Shown: positions 28,495-36,018 of the stretch, one piece after another
How positions within the stretch are numbered: position 1 is the stretch's first letter
How the letters are laid out: each line of letters starts with the position of its first letter
From: Corynebacterium halotolerans YIM 70093 = DSM 44683
GTDB taxonomy: Bacteria; Actinomycetota; Actinomycetes; Mycobacteriales; Mycobacteriaceae
DNA length: 64,000 bases
Assembly (NCBI RefSeq): GCF_000341345.1
Contig: NC_020302.1
Coordinates: 1,592,075-1,656,074, forward strand
Reading direction: 5' to 3'
Notes under the pieces: model-generated
The model's input: the letters and a program-made list of their open reading frames with translations, nothing else
What the model was told of the DNA's origin: nothing
Databases searched by the model: none
Program-made: the position numbers and the translations under genes

Positions 28495-29493
28495 ATGGAC
28501 AAAGACCAGATACCATCGTCAAACATGCGCACCTTACCCACCCGCGTGGTGGAGGTGCCCGCCGCCCATGAGGGCCGACGACTCGACAAGTTTCTCAGGG
28601 CCAACCTCAAGGGGGTGCCGCCGCCGTTGCTGTTTCGCCTACTCCGGAAGGGGCGGGTGCGCGTCAACGGCCGCCGCGTGGAACCCGGATACCGCCTCCA
28701 CGACGGGGATCAGTTGGAGCTGCCCCGCATGGAGGTTATCGACACCAAGCCGCCCGCACGCATTCCCGCCGCCCTGCTCCGCCAGATCGAGCAGAGCATC
28801 CTCCATGAGGACGACACCCTGATCGTGCTCAACAAGCCCGCGGATGTCGCCGTCCACGTCGGCACGGGCGTTTCCGGAGGGGTGATCGAAGTGCTCCGCC
28901 ATCTGCGGCCCGATCAGCCCGATCTGGAGCTGGCGCACCGGCTCGACCGCGAGACCTCAGGGCTGCTCATGATCGCGAAGACCCCCGCCATGCTCCGGCA
29001 CCTCCAACAGGTGCTGCGGGACAGCTCCTCCCTCGACCGGCGCTACATCGCCCTGGTGCGCGGCGCCTGGCCCACCAAGCTCACCGAGGTGCGGGCCCGG
29101 TTGCGCCGCACCGAACGCACCGTCCTCGTGGATGGGGACGGACAGACCGCGTGTACGCGCTTTTCCATCCTCCGCCGCTTCGGGAACCGCGCCACCCTCG
29201 TGCAGGCGCGTCTCGTGACCGGTCGCAAACACCAGATCCGGGTGCACACCCGCCACGCCGGCCATCCCATCGCGGGAGACCAGAAGTACGGGGACGACAG
29301 TTTCCACCGGAGCCTGCGGGAGCTGGGCGGGAGCCACATGTTCCTCCACGCCTCTGAGCTGCGTATCCCCCTGCCCGGTGGCGAAAAGCTCCACCTCACC
29401 GCCCCCACACCCCCGTCATGGCAGCGTCCCCTCGATCTACTCACGACGCCCGGGAAGCGCGCGCCCCGGCCCCGGCGGCGCAACCGGGTCTGA
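28495..29493 (+). CDS. rluC: RluC-type 23S rRNA pseudouridine synthase, gammaproteobacterial-like
   Basis: The 332 aa product has an N-terminal S4 RNA-binding domain (RRLDKFLRANLKGVPPPLLF...LLRKGRVRVNGRRV, about residues 25-65) and an RluA-family catalytic domain with the motif HRLDRETSGLL (catalytic Asp) and GRKHQIRVHTRHAGHPIAGD. The S4 and catalytic segments look much closer to E. coli RluC than to actinobacterial RluD-like enzymes, so transfer is likely. Target may be 23S U955/U2504/U2580 as in RluC, by homology only. ATG at 28495 lies 9 nt after TATGGT; a second ATG at 28525 is possible. Neighbour of tRNA-Leu. Confidence 0.85.
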   Translation: MDKDQIPSSNMRTLPTRVVEVPAAHEGRRLDKFLRANLKGVPPPLLFRLLRKGRVRVNGRRVEPGYRLHDGDQLELPRMEVIDTKPPARIPAALLRQIEQSILHEDDTLIVLNKPADVAVHVGTGVSGGVIEVLRHLRPDQPDLELAHRLDRETSGLLMIAKTPAMLRHLQQVLRDSSSLDRRYIALVRGAWPTKLTEVRARLRRTERTVLVDGDGQTACTRFSILRRFGNRATLVQARLVTGRKHQIRVHTRHAGHPIAGDQKYGDDSFHRSLRELGGSHMFLHASELRIPLPGGEKLHLTAPTPPSWQRPLDLLTTPGKRAPRPRRRNRV

Positions 29494-29523
29494 AGGCCCG
29501 CCCATCGGGCCCACGGCCCGGGA

Positions 29524-29949
29524 CTAGTGCTGCTCGTTCGGATCGTTGTCGGCGTCCGCCTTGGTGGCGTGGTGGGTGCCCGCGACGTGGTCCGGGGCCG
29601 CGTAGATCGAGTAGAGCTTGACCGGCTCATTGCCCTCGTTGACGAGGTTGTGCCACTTGCCGGCCGGAATGAAGACGGCGTAGTCGTCCTCGACGATCTG
29701 GTCGACGTCCAGATCGTCCTCGGACTCGCCGATCATGATGTGGCCCTTACCCGACTCCAGGCGCAGGAACTGATCGTGGTCGTCGTGGACCTCGGCGCCG
29801 ATCTCCCCGCCAGCCGGGATGGACATCACCGTCATCTGGAGGAACTGGCCGGTCCACAGAGTGTCACGGAACGCGTCATTGGCCTTGGTGGCCTCCTCGA
29901 TGTCCAGCACATAGGGGTTCGGTCCATGATCGATACGCAGGTCAGCCAT
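29524..29949 (-). CDS. Cupin-domain protein
   Basis: A 141 aa single-domain cupin. Metal-site motifs are EVHDDHDQFLRLESG (cupin motif 1, about residues 55-69) and PAGKWHNLVN (motif 2, about 97-106). It has an excellent ribosome binding site (AAAGGAGATAAC). DtxR-like sequences lie about 65-120 bp upstream. Substrate unknown; single-domain cupins of this type are common in bacteria and are often stress or sugar related. Confidence 0.85.
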   Translation of the reverse strand: MADLRIDHGPNPYVLDIEEATKANDAFRDTLWTGQFLQMTVMSIPAGGEIGAEVHDDHDQFLRLESGKGHIMIGESEDDLDVDQIVEDDYAVFIPAGKWHNLVNEGNEPVKLYSIYAAPDHVAGTHHATKADADNDPNEQH

Positions 29950-30015
29950 GTTATCTCCTTTATGTTGAATCAGTGTCCCTTCAGTTTATCGAGACTCCGG
30001 CGCAGCGGCCACGAA

Positions 30016-30034
30016 TGATAGGCTCACCTTCATT
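30016..30034. promoter_or_regulatory. DtxR-like iron box candidate
   Basis: The minus strand reads AGGTGAGCCTATCAT in the centre, which I align to the DtxR core AGGTTAGCCTAACCT with 12 of 15 matches. A weaker similar sequence (AAAAGGCAAGCTAAAG, minus strand) lies about 30 bp further. Located between the divergent cupin and TVP38 genes. Confidence 0.35.
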
Positions 30035-30130
30035 ATTGATTCCCATTCTTTAGCTTGCCTTTTAGCCCAGATCTCCCGCCCCCGCCGCGAATTCCGACCC
30101 GGCCCCGGCCAGGGGATAAGGTGATACCCC

Positions 30131-30865
30131 GTGAAGCACTCCCCTTCCCCCGCCCGCACCTGGCTGGGCAACCTCGGCGACTTCGTCCGTGGACTACTGT
30201 GGGACGCGGTCACGGCCGTCGCCGCCTGGTCGCCGACCCGGAAGGCGTTGGTCATCGCAGGCGTCGCGGCGTTCCTGGCGGTCACGCTGTTTGTCGACGT
30301 CCCGTCGGTCGCCACCCTGCGGGCATGGGCGAAGGCCGCCGGCACCGGGTTCATCGTCCTGTTCTTCCTGGGCTACGTCCTGATCACCCAGTTCCCCATC
30401 CCACGTACCCTGCTCACCCTCGCCAGCGGGGTGCTGTTCGGCCCGTGGCTGGGCGTGATCATCGCCCTGGGCGCCACGACGGTGTCCGCGGCCCTGTCCC
30501 TGGCCATCGTCCGGGGGCTGCTGGGCGACTGGATACGACCCCGGCTGACGCATCCGGCCGTCGACGGAATCAACCGGAGGCTGCGCCAACGCGGCTGGCT
30601 GGCGTTGGCCTCCCTGCGGATGATCGCGGCGGTGCCGTTTTCGGTGCTGAACTACGCCGCGGCCCTGACCTCCATCCCGCTCGGCATGTTCACGTTGGCC
30701 ACTTTCCTCGGTTCCGCCCCGGGGACGGTGGCCACGGTCCTCCTCGGGGACACCCTCACCGGGGAGGCCGAGCCGGTGGTCATAGTCATCACCGTGGCCC
30801 TCGCGATCGTGGGGGTGCTCGGCCTGGTGGTGGACTCCCGCCTCCCGGTCAAGCCTGCGCGGTAG
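30131..30865 (+). CDS. TVP38/TMEM64-family membrane protein
   Basis: The 244 aa protein has about six hydrophobic helices and the SNARE-associated/DedA-like core: GYVLITQFPIPRTLLTLASGVLFGPWLG and, later, LRMIAAVPFSVLNYAAALTSIPLGMF with the conserved Arg and Pro re-entrant loop. TVP38 proteins are related to DedA-type lipid scramblases or polyprenyl-phosphate transporters, but the substrate here is unknown. GTG start with ribosome binding site AAGGTGA 6 nt upstream. Confidence 0.87.
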   Translation: MKHSPSPARTWLGNLGDFVRGLLWDAVTAVAAWSPTRKALVIAGVAAFLAVTLFVDVPSVATLRAWAKAAGTGFIVLFFLGYVLITQFPIPRTLLTLASGVLFGPWLGVIIALGATTVSAALSLAIVRGLLGDWIRPRLTHPAVDGINRRLRQRGWLALASLRMIAAVPFSVLNYAAALTSIPLGMFTLATFLGSAPGTVATVLLGDTLTGEAEPVVIVITVALAIVGVLGLVVDSRLPVKPAR

Positions 30866-30911
30866 ACTGTTCCGGGCACCGTCCACCCCCCGATCCTGAA
30901 GGAGAACCGTG

Positions 30912-31529
30912 ATGCTCGCCGTGCACGCCCGTTACCGGGGACGAGAGGTCCGCCGCGCCGAACTGGTCCGCCGCTCCGCCGAGGCCCTGTCGACCCTGCA
31001 GGGCGTGGGCGAGTTCCGGATGCTCGGCGTGGAGGACATCTGCGCGGCCATCGATTCCCCCGAGGCGCTCTGCGACATCGTGATGGCGCTGCTCTCGGAC
31101 GGTGGCTGGGCCATCGGCATCGGTATCGTGCCCGGTGCCCCGCAGTCCGGGCAGACCGAGGAAGTCGAGGAGCGCGTCCGCGGGATCGCCACCGCATCCC
31201 TGCCGGGCCGCACCCGGGCGGGTGGCGTGTGGGTGCGCATCGACGCCGCTGACACCTCGCGCGCCTCCGCGTCCCGTGCCTCCGCCGACAGCAACGACAT
31301 CGCGGCGACCTTCGCGTTGGTCGGGCATGTGCTCTCCAAGCGCACGGTGGAGGGCCGGGAGGCCACGTCGCTGATGCGTTCGGGGTTGAATCAGAACGAG
31401 GCCGCCGCAGAGTTGGGCATCTCCAAACAGGCGATGTCCCAGCGCCTGCAGGCGGCCGGGTGGCAGGTCGAAAGCGGTGGTTGGCAGCTGGCGGTCAACC
31501 TCATCCGCCGGGCGGGAACGACCCCCTAG
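30912..31529 (+). CDS. SatD-like protein with C-terminal HTH
   Basis: A 205 aa protein. The N-terminal part (about 1-125) contains GWAIGIGIVPG and resembles SatD-family proteins; the C-terminal 60 aa are a clear HTH (SGLNQNEAAAELGISKQAMSQRLQAAGW). It is likely a DNA-binding regulator, though SatD function is poorly known. ATG at 30912 has AAGGAG 7 nt upstream; GTG at 30909 is also possible. Its stop shares CTAG with the stop of the convergent SPFH gene. Confidence 0.68.
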   Translation: MLAVHARYRGREVRRAELVRRSAEALSTLQGVGEFRMLGVEDICAAIDSPEALCDIVMALLSDGGWAIGIGIVPGAPQSGQTEEVEERVRGIATASLPGRTRAGGVWVRIDAADTSRASASRASADSNDIAATFALVGHVLSKRTVEGREATSLMRSGLNQNEAAAELGISKQAMSQRLQAAGWQVESGGWQLAVNLIRRAGTTP

Positions 31530-32803
31530 CGCTCCTCCGGCTCCGAGGAGGGCTGCTGCTCGGGGAAGAAGTCCGGCCGGGCGTCCGGGGCGGGTCCACC
31601 GAGCTCACGCACGGCGAAGTCCTGGTCAGTGGTCCGCTGGGAGGCGTCCTGCCCTGCACCAGCGTTGCCGTTGCCGTTGCGGCCGGGCCGCGGCGCCACC
31701 GGCTCGTCCTCGTCGACGGAGCGGTTGGCCACCGCCTGGGCGGCGGCGACCGCGGCGGCGATCTCCGGATCGGAGGCGGTGGAGAACCAGTCGTCGATGT
31801 TCTCCGGCTCGGCCATCTCCTTCGTCTCCTCGTCGACATGCGTCGGCTCGTAGCGGAACACGCCCTCCTCGTCCTTCTTCGCGAAGGCGCGGGCGAACTC
31901 CTCCAGGGAGTCGCCGAACTGGGAGGGGATCATCCACATCGTGGAGGCCTGGCCCTCGGCCAGCTTCGGCAGCTTCTCCAGGTACTGGTAGGCCAGCACC
32001 TCAGGCGTCAGTTTCGAGGACTTGATCGCGGCATTGACCTTCTGGATGGCGCGCGCCTCACCCTGTGCCTGCAGGTAGCGGGCCGCGCGCTCACCCTCGG
32101 CACGCAGCATCATGCCCTGGCGTTCGGCCTCGGCGGCGAGGATGGCCGCGTGCTTCTCGCCCTCGGCGGAGAGGATGCGGGCCTGCTTCTCGCCCTCGGC
32201 GGTCTTGATGTCGGACTCGCGCCGGCCCTCGGCGGTGAGAATCATCGCCCGCTTCTCGCGGTCCGCCTTCATCTGCATCTCCATCGACTGCTGGATGGAC
32301 GGCGGCGGGTCGATGGCCTTGAGTTCGACCCGGCTGATGCGCAGTCCCCACTTGGAGGTGGCGGCGTCCAGCTCACCGCGCAGGCGGCGGTTGATGGTCT
32401 CACGGGAGGTCAGCGTCTCCTCCAGCGTCATGCCACCGACGACGTCGCGCAGTGTGGCCACCGAGATCTGCTCGACACCGACGATGTAGTTGTCGACGCC
32501 GTAGATCGCCCGGGCGGGGTCGTTGATCTGGAAGGTGACGACGATGTCGATGGCCACCGTCAGGTTGTCCTGGGTGATGACCGCCTGTGGCGGGAAGGAG
32601 ACCACCCGCTCACGGGTGTCCACCCGGGCGCGGACCCGGTCGATGAACGGGACGAGCAGGGTCAGCCCTCCCGACACGGTGCGGGTGTAGCTGCCCAGGC
32701 GCTCGATCACGGCGGCCTCGCCCTGAGGGATCAAGGCGATGGACTTGATCACGACGATAGCGACGAAGATCAGCAGAACAACGACCAGGATGATGCCTAG
32801 CAC
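31526..32803 (-). CDS. SPFH/band-7 (stomatin-like) membrane protein
   Basis: The 425 aa protein has one N-terminal transmembrane helix (MLGIILVVVLLIFVAIVVI), an SPFH/band-7 domain (about residues 25-200; GEAAVIERLGSYTRTVSGGL), a long Ala/Glu/Arg-rich coiled coil (about 200-290) and an acidic, Pro/Gly-rich tail. It is predicted to form oligomeric membrane microdomains with NfeD. The start GTG lies 3 nt after the nfeD stop, within a two-gene operon. Some lineages have a stress or membrane-quality role; unproven here. Confidence 0.92.
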   Translation of the reverse strand: MLGIILVVVLLIFVAIVVIKSIALIPQGEAAVIERLGSYTRTVSGGLTLLVPFIDRVRARVDTRERVVSFPPQAVITQDNLTVAIDIVVTFQINDPARAIYGVDNYIVGVEQISVATLRDVVGGMTLEETLTSRETINRRLRGELDAATSKWGLRISRVELKAIDPPPSIQQSMEMQMKADREKRAMILTAEGRRESDIKTAEGEKQARILSAEGEKHAAILAAEAERQGMMLRAEGERAARYLQAQGEARAIQKVNAAIKSSKLTPEVLAYQYLEKLPKLAEGQASTMWMIPSQFGDSLEEFARAFAKKDEEGVFRYEPTHVDEETKEMAEPENIDDWFSTASDPEIAAAVAAAQAVANRSVDEDEPVAPRPGRNGNGNAGAGQDASQRTTDQDFAVRELGGPAPDARPDFFPEQQPSSEPEER

Positions 32804-32806
32804 GGT

Positions 32807-33235
32807 TCAGTGCTCCTTCCAGACGACAGCGGTGGTGCCGTCGATGCTGATGACGGTGACGCGCTCGCCGGCGGCGAACGTGTGGGTGGGATCCAGGGAT
32901 CGGGCGGACCAGATCGAACCGTCGAGCCGCACCTGGCCGCCGGAGGCCTCGACCGTCTCCAGGACCTCGGCCGTGTGCCCGACCAGTGCGGTGGTTGACG
33001 TGTCCAGCACCTGGGGTCTGTGCAGCCGGCGCTTGAGGAACGGGCGCAGGAAGACCAGCAGCCCGAGCGAGGTGATCACGAAGCTGAGCACCGAGCCCCA
33101 CAGTGGAGCCCCGGCGAGCGAGACACCGGCCGCCGCCAGCGCGCCGCCGGCGAGCATGAGCAGGGTGAACTCCCCCACCGCCAGCTCGAGACCGGCGAGG
33201 ACCAACGCCGCGATGAACCAGATGATTGCTCCCAC
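32807..33235 (-). CDS. NfeD-like membrane protein
   Basis: The 142 aa protein has three to four N-terminal hydrophobic helices (about 1-70) and a C-terminal OB-fold (about 82-142; LVGHTAEVLETVEASGGQVRLDGSIWSARSLD), the short NfeD1b-type architecture without the protease domain. It precedes and is coupled to the SPFH gene. GTG start 6 nt after the -10 hexamer TAGGTT, so probably leaderless. Confidence 0.9.
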   Translation of the reverse strand: MGAIIWFIAALVLAGLELAVGEFTLLMLAGGALAAAGVSLAGAPLWGSVLSFVITSLGLLVFLRPFLKRRLHRPQVLDTSTTALVGHTAEVLETVEASGGQVRLDGSIWSARSLDPTHTFAAGERVTVISIDGTTAVVWKEH

Positions 33236-33241
33236 GGCCCT

Positions 33242-33247
33242 AACCTA
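33242..33247 (-). promoter_or_regulatory. Predicted -10 box of the nfeD-SPFH operon (leaderless)
   Basis: Minus-strand TAGGTT, then AGGGCC, then the GTG start of nfeD. Confidence 0.45.
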
Positions 33248-33270
33248 CCGCAACAGCGCCACCGCGCGCG

Positions 33271-34113
33271 TCAGATCAGATCCGATTTGCTGAGCCCGGG
33301 GGTCGTGACGAAATCGACCAGGCGCTCGACGGCCCCGATGAGGCTGGAGTCCAGGTCGCGGAAGGAGTTGACCGCGGAGTAGACGCGGTGCCAGCCCTCC
33401 TTCGGATCGGACCAGCCGACCCGCCGGCAGATGCCGGTCTTCCAGTCCTCCCCGTAGGGCACGTCGGGCCAGGCGCGTAACCCCAGGCGCTCCGGCTTGA
33501 TGGCCGCCCAGATGTCGATGAAGGGGTGGCCGGTGACCAGCACGTGCTCCCCCACGGTCCGCGTCATCCGCGTCTCCTTGGAGCCCTCGACCAGGTGGTC
33601 GGCGAGCACACCGACGCGCCGCCCCGGCGCGGGGCCGAATTCCGCGAGCCGCTCCGGGAGGTTGTCCAGGCCCTCGAGGTACTCGACGACCACTCCCTCG
33701 ACACGCAGGTCGTGTCCCCAGACCTTCTCGACGATCGCGGCGTCGTGGATGCCCTCGACCCAGATACGCGAGGGCGCGGCGACCTTCGCCTCGACGTTGT
33801 CCACCCGTCGGGAACCGGAGTTCGAGCGCCGGGGCGCCTGCTTCTCGACGTGACGGGTCAGCGTGACCGGCTGCCCCTCGAGCAGGAAACCGCCCTCGCG
33901 GTTGTGGAAGACCCGGTCGACCCCGTGCCGGTCCTCCAGTCGGATGAGGTCCCCCTGGTGGGTGCGCTCGTAGCCGGTGACCGCACCGACGAAGTCACTG
34001 CCGCGGACCTCGACCACCAGCCCGGGCTCCGCGGGCACCTTCGGGTACCCGGGGCGCCGGTTGCGGGAGTGCCCGGCGAGGATGTCACCGCCATAAGGAT
34101 CGTTGAAGCTCAT
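33271..34113 (-). CDS. DUF3097-domain protein
   Basis: The 280 aa cytoplasmic protein matches the actinobacterial DUF3097 family as I know it: SFNDPYGGDIL, GYERTHQGDLIRLEDRHGV, VWGHDLRVEGVVVEYLEGLDNLPE and VGVLADHLVEGSKETRM. Central segments (WVEGIHDAAIVEKVWG and RVGVLADHLVEG) resemble TOPRIM-type acidic motifs, but this is only an impression. Function unknown. ATG lies 8 nt after TAGACT, so a leaderless mRNA is likely, with the promoter back to back with that of the next gene. Confidence 0.85.
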   Translation of the reverse strand: MSFNDPYGGDILAGHSRNRRPGYPKVPAEPGLVVEVRGSDFVGAVTGYERTHQGDLIRLEDRHGVDRVFHNREGGFLLEGQPVTLTRHVEKQAPRRSNSGSRRVDNVEAKVAAPSRIWVEGIHDAAIVEKVWGHDLRVEGVVVEYLEGLDNLPERLAEFGPAPGRRVGVLADHLVEGSKETRMTRTVGEHVLVTGHPFIDIWAAIKPERLGLRAWPDVPYGEDWKTGICRRVGWSDPKEGWHRVYSAVNSFRDLDSSLIGAVERLVDFVTTPGLSKSDLI

Positions 34114-34121
34114 GACGGGCG

Positions 34122-34138
34122 AGTCTATCGGCTAGACT
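34122..34138. promoter_or_regulatory. Back-to-back -10 boxes forming a palindrome
   Basis: AGTCTA (34122-34127), TCGGC spacer, TAGACT (34133-34138). Read on the minus strand the left arm is TAGACT, the -10 of DUF3097; the right arm is TAGACT for the divergent gene. Each start codon is 8 nt from its own box. The two promoters overlap. Confidence 0.6.
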
Positions 34139-34146
34139 GCCGCGCC

Positions 34147-34914
34147 ATGGACATCCGCGCCGAAGTATGGTCCCCACTGCAGAACACCGCCGTCTGGCTC
34201 GGCGCCTGGCTCCACGGGCTCGAGTCCACCGACAACCTGGTCGACGCGCTCGGCTCACTCGGCGGCCACCACACGCTTGTCGACGGCCGCCCGCTCGTCG
34301 ACCTGCTCCGTGAGCTCCGGCAGGTCACCGCGGGCGCGATCACCGCATCCGAGGAACCGGTGCTGCGGCTCGTGCTCTCTGGCCCGGGTGAGGCGCCGGC
34401 GCTGCGGGCGGGCACGGATGCGGCCCGCGCGGCGTCGGCAAGCGGGGTGGGGGCGATCGTCATCCGCGACGACGACCCACTGACCTCACACATCCTCGTA
34501 CCCACCGTGCTCGGGGACGGTACGGAGTGGGAGTGGTTCACCGAGACCGCCCCGCTGCCGGCCCCGGCGTGGCTGAGCCCGGGCGAGGCCGATCAGCTGC
34601 TCACCCGCGCGACGGGGGAAGCCGCCCGTCTGGTGGAGGCGTCCGGGTACCGCACCGACGCGCTGAATTCGCCGCGTCTGACGGTGGGCACGTTGGCGGA
34701 CTTCTACGACACCCCGGGTCTGCCGTCATCGGTGCCGGCCCGGGCGGCGAAGCTCTTCGCCCGCGCCGACCGGGTGGCCGCCATCATCGAGACGGTCACC
34801 GACCGGCTGGCCGACCACCGGATCGACCCGCAGCTGCTGGGGCTGTGGCGGCACATCCGCGCCGCCCGGATGGCCGGGGTGGCCTACGCGGTGCGCGAGT
34901 TCGGCCGGATCTGA
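34147..34914 (+). CDS. Conserved hypothetical protein
   Basis: A 255 aa soluble protein with no signal peptide, no transmembrane helix and no recognised domain. It begins [21 protein letters not shown] and contains several Ala/Arg-rich helices near the C-terminus ([31 protein letters not shown]). It is divergent from DUF3097 with a shared palindromic promoter, and its last 31 bp overlap the convergent ferrochelatase gene. Codon use looks like that of its neighbours, so it seems to be a real corynebacterial gene. No function is proposed. Confidence 0.75.
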   Translation: MDIRAEVWSPLQNTAVWLGAWLHGLESTDNLVDALGSLGGHHTLVDGRPLVDLLRELRQVTAGAITASEEPVLRLVLSGPGEAPALRAGTDAARAASASGVGAIVIRDDDPLTSHILVPTVLGDGTEWEWFTETAPLPAPAWLSPGEADQLLTRATGEAARLVEASGYRTDALNSPRLTVGTLADFYDTPGLPSSVPARAAKLFARADRVAAIIETVTDRLADHRIDPQLLGLWRHIRAARMAGVAYAVREFGRI

Positions 34915-35966
34915 CAGCACCCCGGTCGGCAGGGTGCGCCGTTGACGGTGCAGCCCTGGACGGTCACCTCACCGAGGCCGACGCGCGGGACGTCGGTGGC
35001 GACCTCGACAGCCAGGTCGATGACCATCCGCGCGAACTCGTCGGTGGGGCCGGCGGTACGGGTGCGCTCGACGCGCACACCCAGCTCGTCGGCGGCCTCG
35101 GCCAGCTCGCTGTCGAGGTCCCAGATGACCTCCATGTGGTCGGAGATGAAGCCGACCGGGCACACGACCACGGACTTCACGCCGTCGCCGGCCAGTTCGG
35201 TGGTGTGGTCGACGATGTCGGGCTCGAGCCACGGGGTCGCCGGGTTGCCGGAACGCGACTGCCACACCACGTCGTAGTCGTCGACACCCGCCGCCTCGGC
35301 GATCAGGCGGGAGGCCTCCTTGACCTGGCGCGAGTAGAGGTGGGGATCCTGCGGACCGCCGGCGGCGGTGTCGGCGGCCGTGGGTACGGAGTGGGCCGTG
35401 AACAGCAGGCGGGTGCCGGCGATCTCCTCGGCGGGGATGCGGGCGTAGGCCTCCCGGACGGCGTCGGTCATGACCCGGATGAAGATCGGGTGGTCGTAGA
35501 ACTGGCGCAGCTTGGTGAACTCGATGGCCGGCAGATCCTGCTCCGCCAGGTGGTCGATCATGCCCCGGATGTCCTCGTTGTACTGCAGGCAGGCGGAGTA
35601 GCCGCCCCAGGCTGAGGTGGCGAAGACCAGCGCCTTGCGCACCCCGTCGCGGGCCATCCGTGCCGCGGTGTCATTGGCCAGGGGGTGCCAGTTCCGGTTG
35701 CCGAAGTAGACGGGCAGGTCGATCCCGCGGGAGACCAGCTCCTTCTCCAGATGGGAGATGATCTCCCGGTTGAGGGCGTTGAGCGGGCTCACGCCGTCGA
35801 AGTGGTAGTAGTGCTCACCGACCTCCTCGAGCCGCTCACGCGGGATGCCGCGGCCGCGGGTGACGTTCTCCAGGAAGGGGACGACCTCGTCGACGCCTTC
35901 GGGGCCGCCGAAGGAGAGGACGAGGAGGGCATCGTAGTCGGGCAGGGTCTCAGGATGATCAGCCAT
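34884..35966 (-). CDS. hemH: Ferrochelatase (coproporphyrin III type)
   Basis: Inserts Fe(II) into coproporphyrin III in the actinobacterial haem route (also called CpfC). The 360 aa product shows [23 protein letters not shown] (metal-site His), [15 protein letters not shown] (Glu/His pair), and a C-terminal cysteine cluster [13 protein letters not shown] that, with a Cys at YSACLQY, would ligate the [2Fe-2S] cluster known in actinobacterial enzymes. ATG lies 6 nt after TATTCT. Its 3' end overlaps the convergent hypothetical gene by 31 bp. Confidence 0.94.
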   Translation of the reverse strand: MADHPETLPDYDALLVLSFGGPEGVDEVVPFLENVTRGRGIPRERLEEVGEHYYHFDGVSPLNALNREIISHLEKELVSRGIDLPVYFGNRNWHPLANDTAARMARDGVRKALVFATSAWGGYSACLQYNEDIRGMIDHLAEQDLPAIEFTKLRQFYDHPIFIRVMTDAVREAYARIPAEEIAGTRLLFTAHSVPTAADTAAGGPQDPHLYSRQVKEASRLIAEAAGVDDYDVVWQSRSGNPATPWLEPDIVDHTTELAGDGVKSVVVCPVGFISDHMEVIWDLDSELAEAADELGVRVERTRTAGPTDEFARMVIDLAVEVATDVPRVGLGEVTVQGCTVNGAPCRPGCCQIRPNSRTA

Positions 35967-35972
35967 GCACCG

Positions 35973-35978
35973 AGAATA
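35973..35978 (-). promoter_or_regulatory. Predicted -10 box of hemH (leaderless)
   Basis: Minus-strand TATTCT, six nucleotides (CGGTGC) before the hemH ATG. Confidence 0.45.
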
Positions 35979-35991
35979 TCAATCTTTTGGT

Positions 35992-36018
35992 TTAGATCAG
36001 CATTCCGGATTAGATCAG
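35992..36018. repeat. Direct repeat TTAGATCAG between hemH and the NlpC/P60 gene
   Basis: TTAGATCAG occurs at 35992-36000 and 36010-36018, both preceded by GG. The second copy includes the stop codon of the NlpC/P60 gene. The pair lies 14-40 bp upstream of the hemH -10 box, so it could bind a regulator of hemH. Confidence 0.5.

Noticed and set aside
28203..30130. A genomic island at tRNA-Leu
   Set aside because: No integrase, no repeated tRNA 3' end and no phage or plasmid genes are visible. Only the RluC gene looks foreign.
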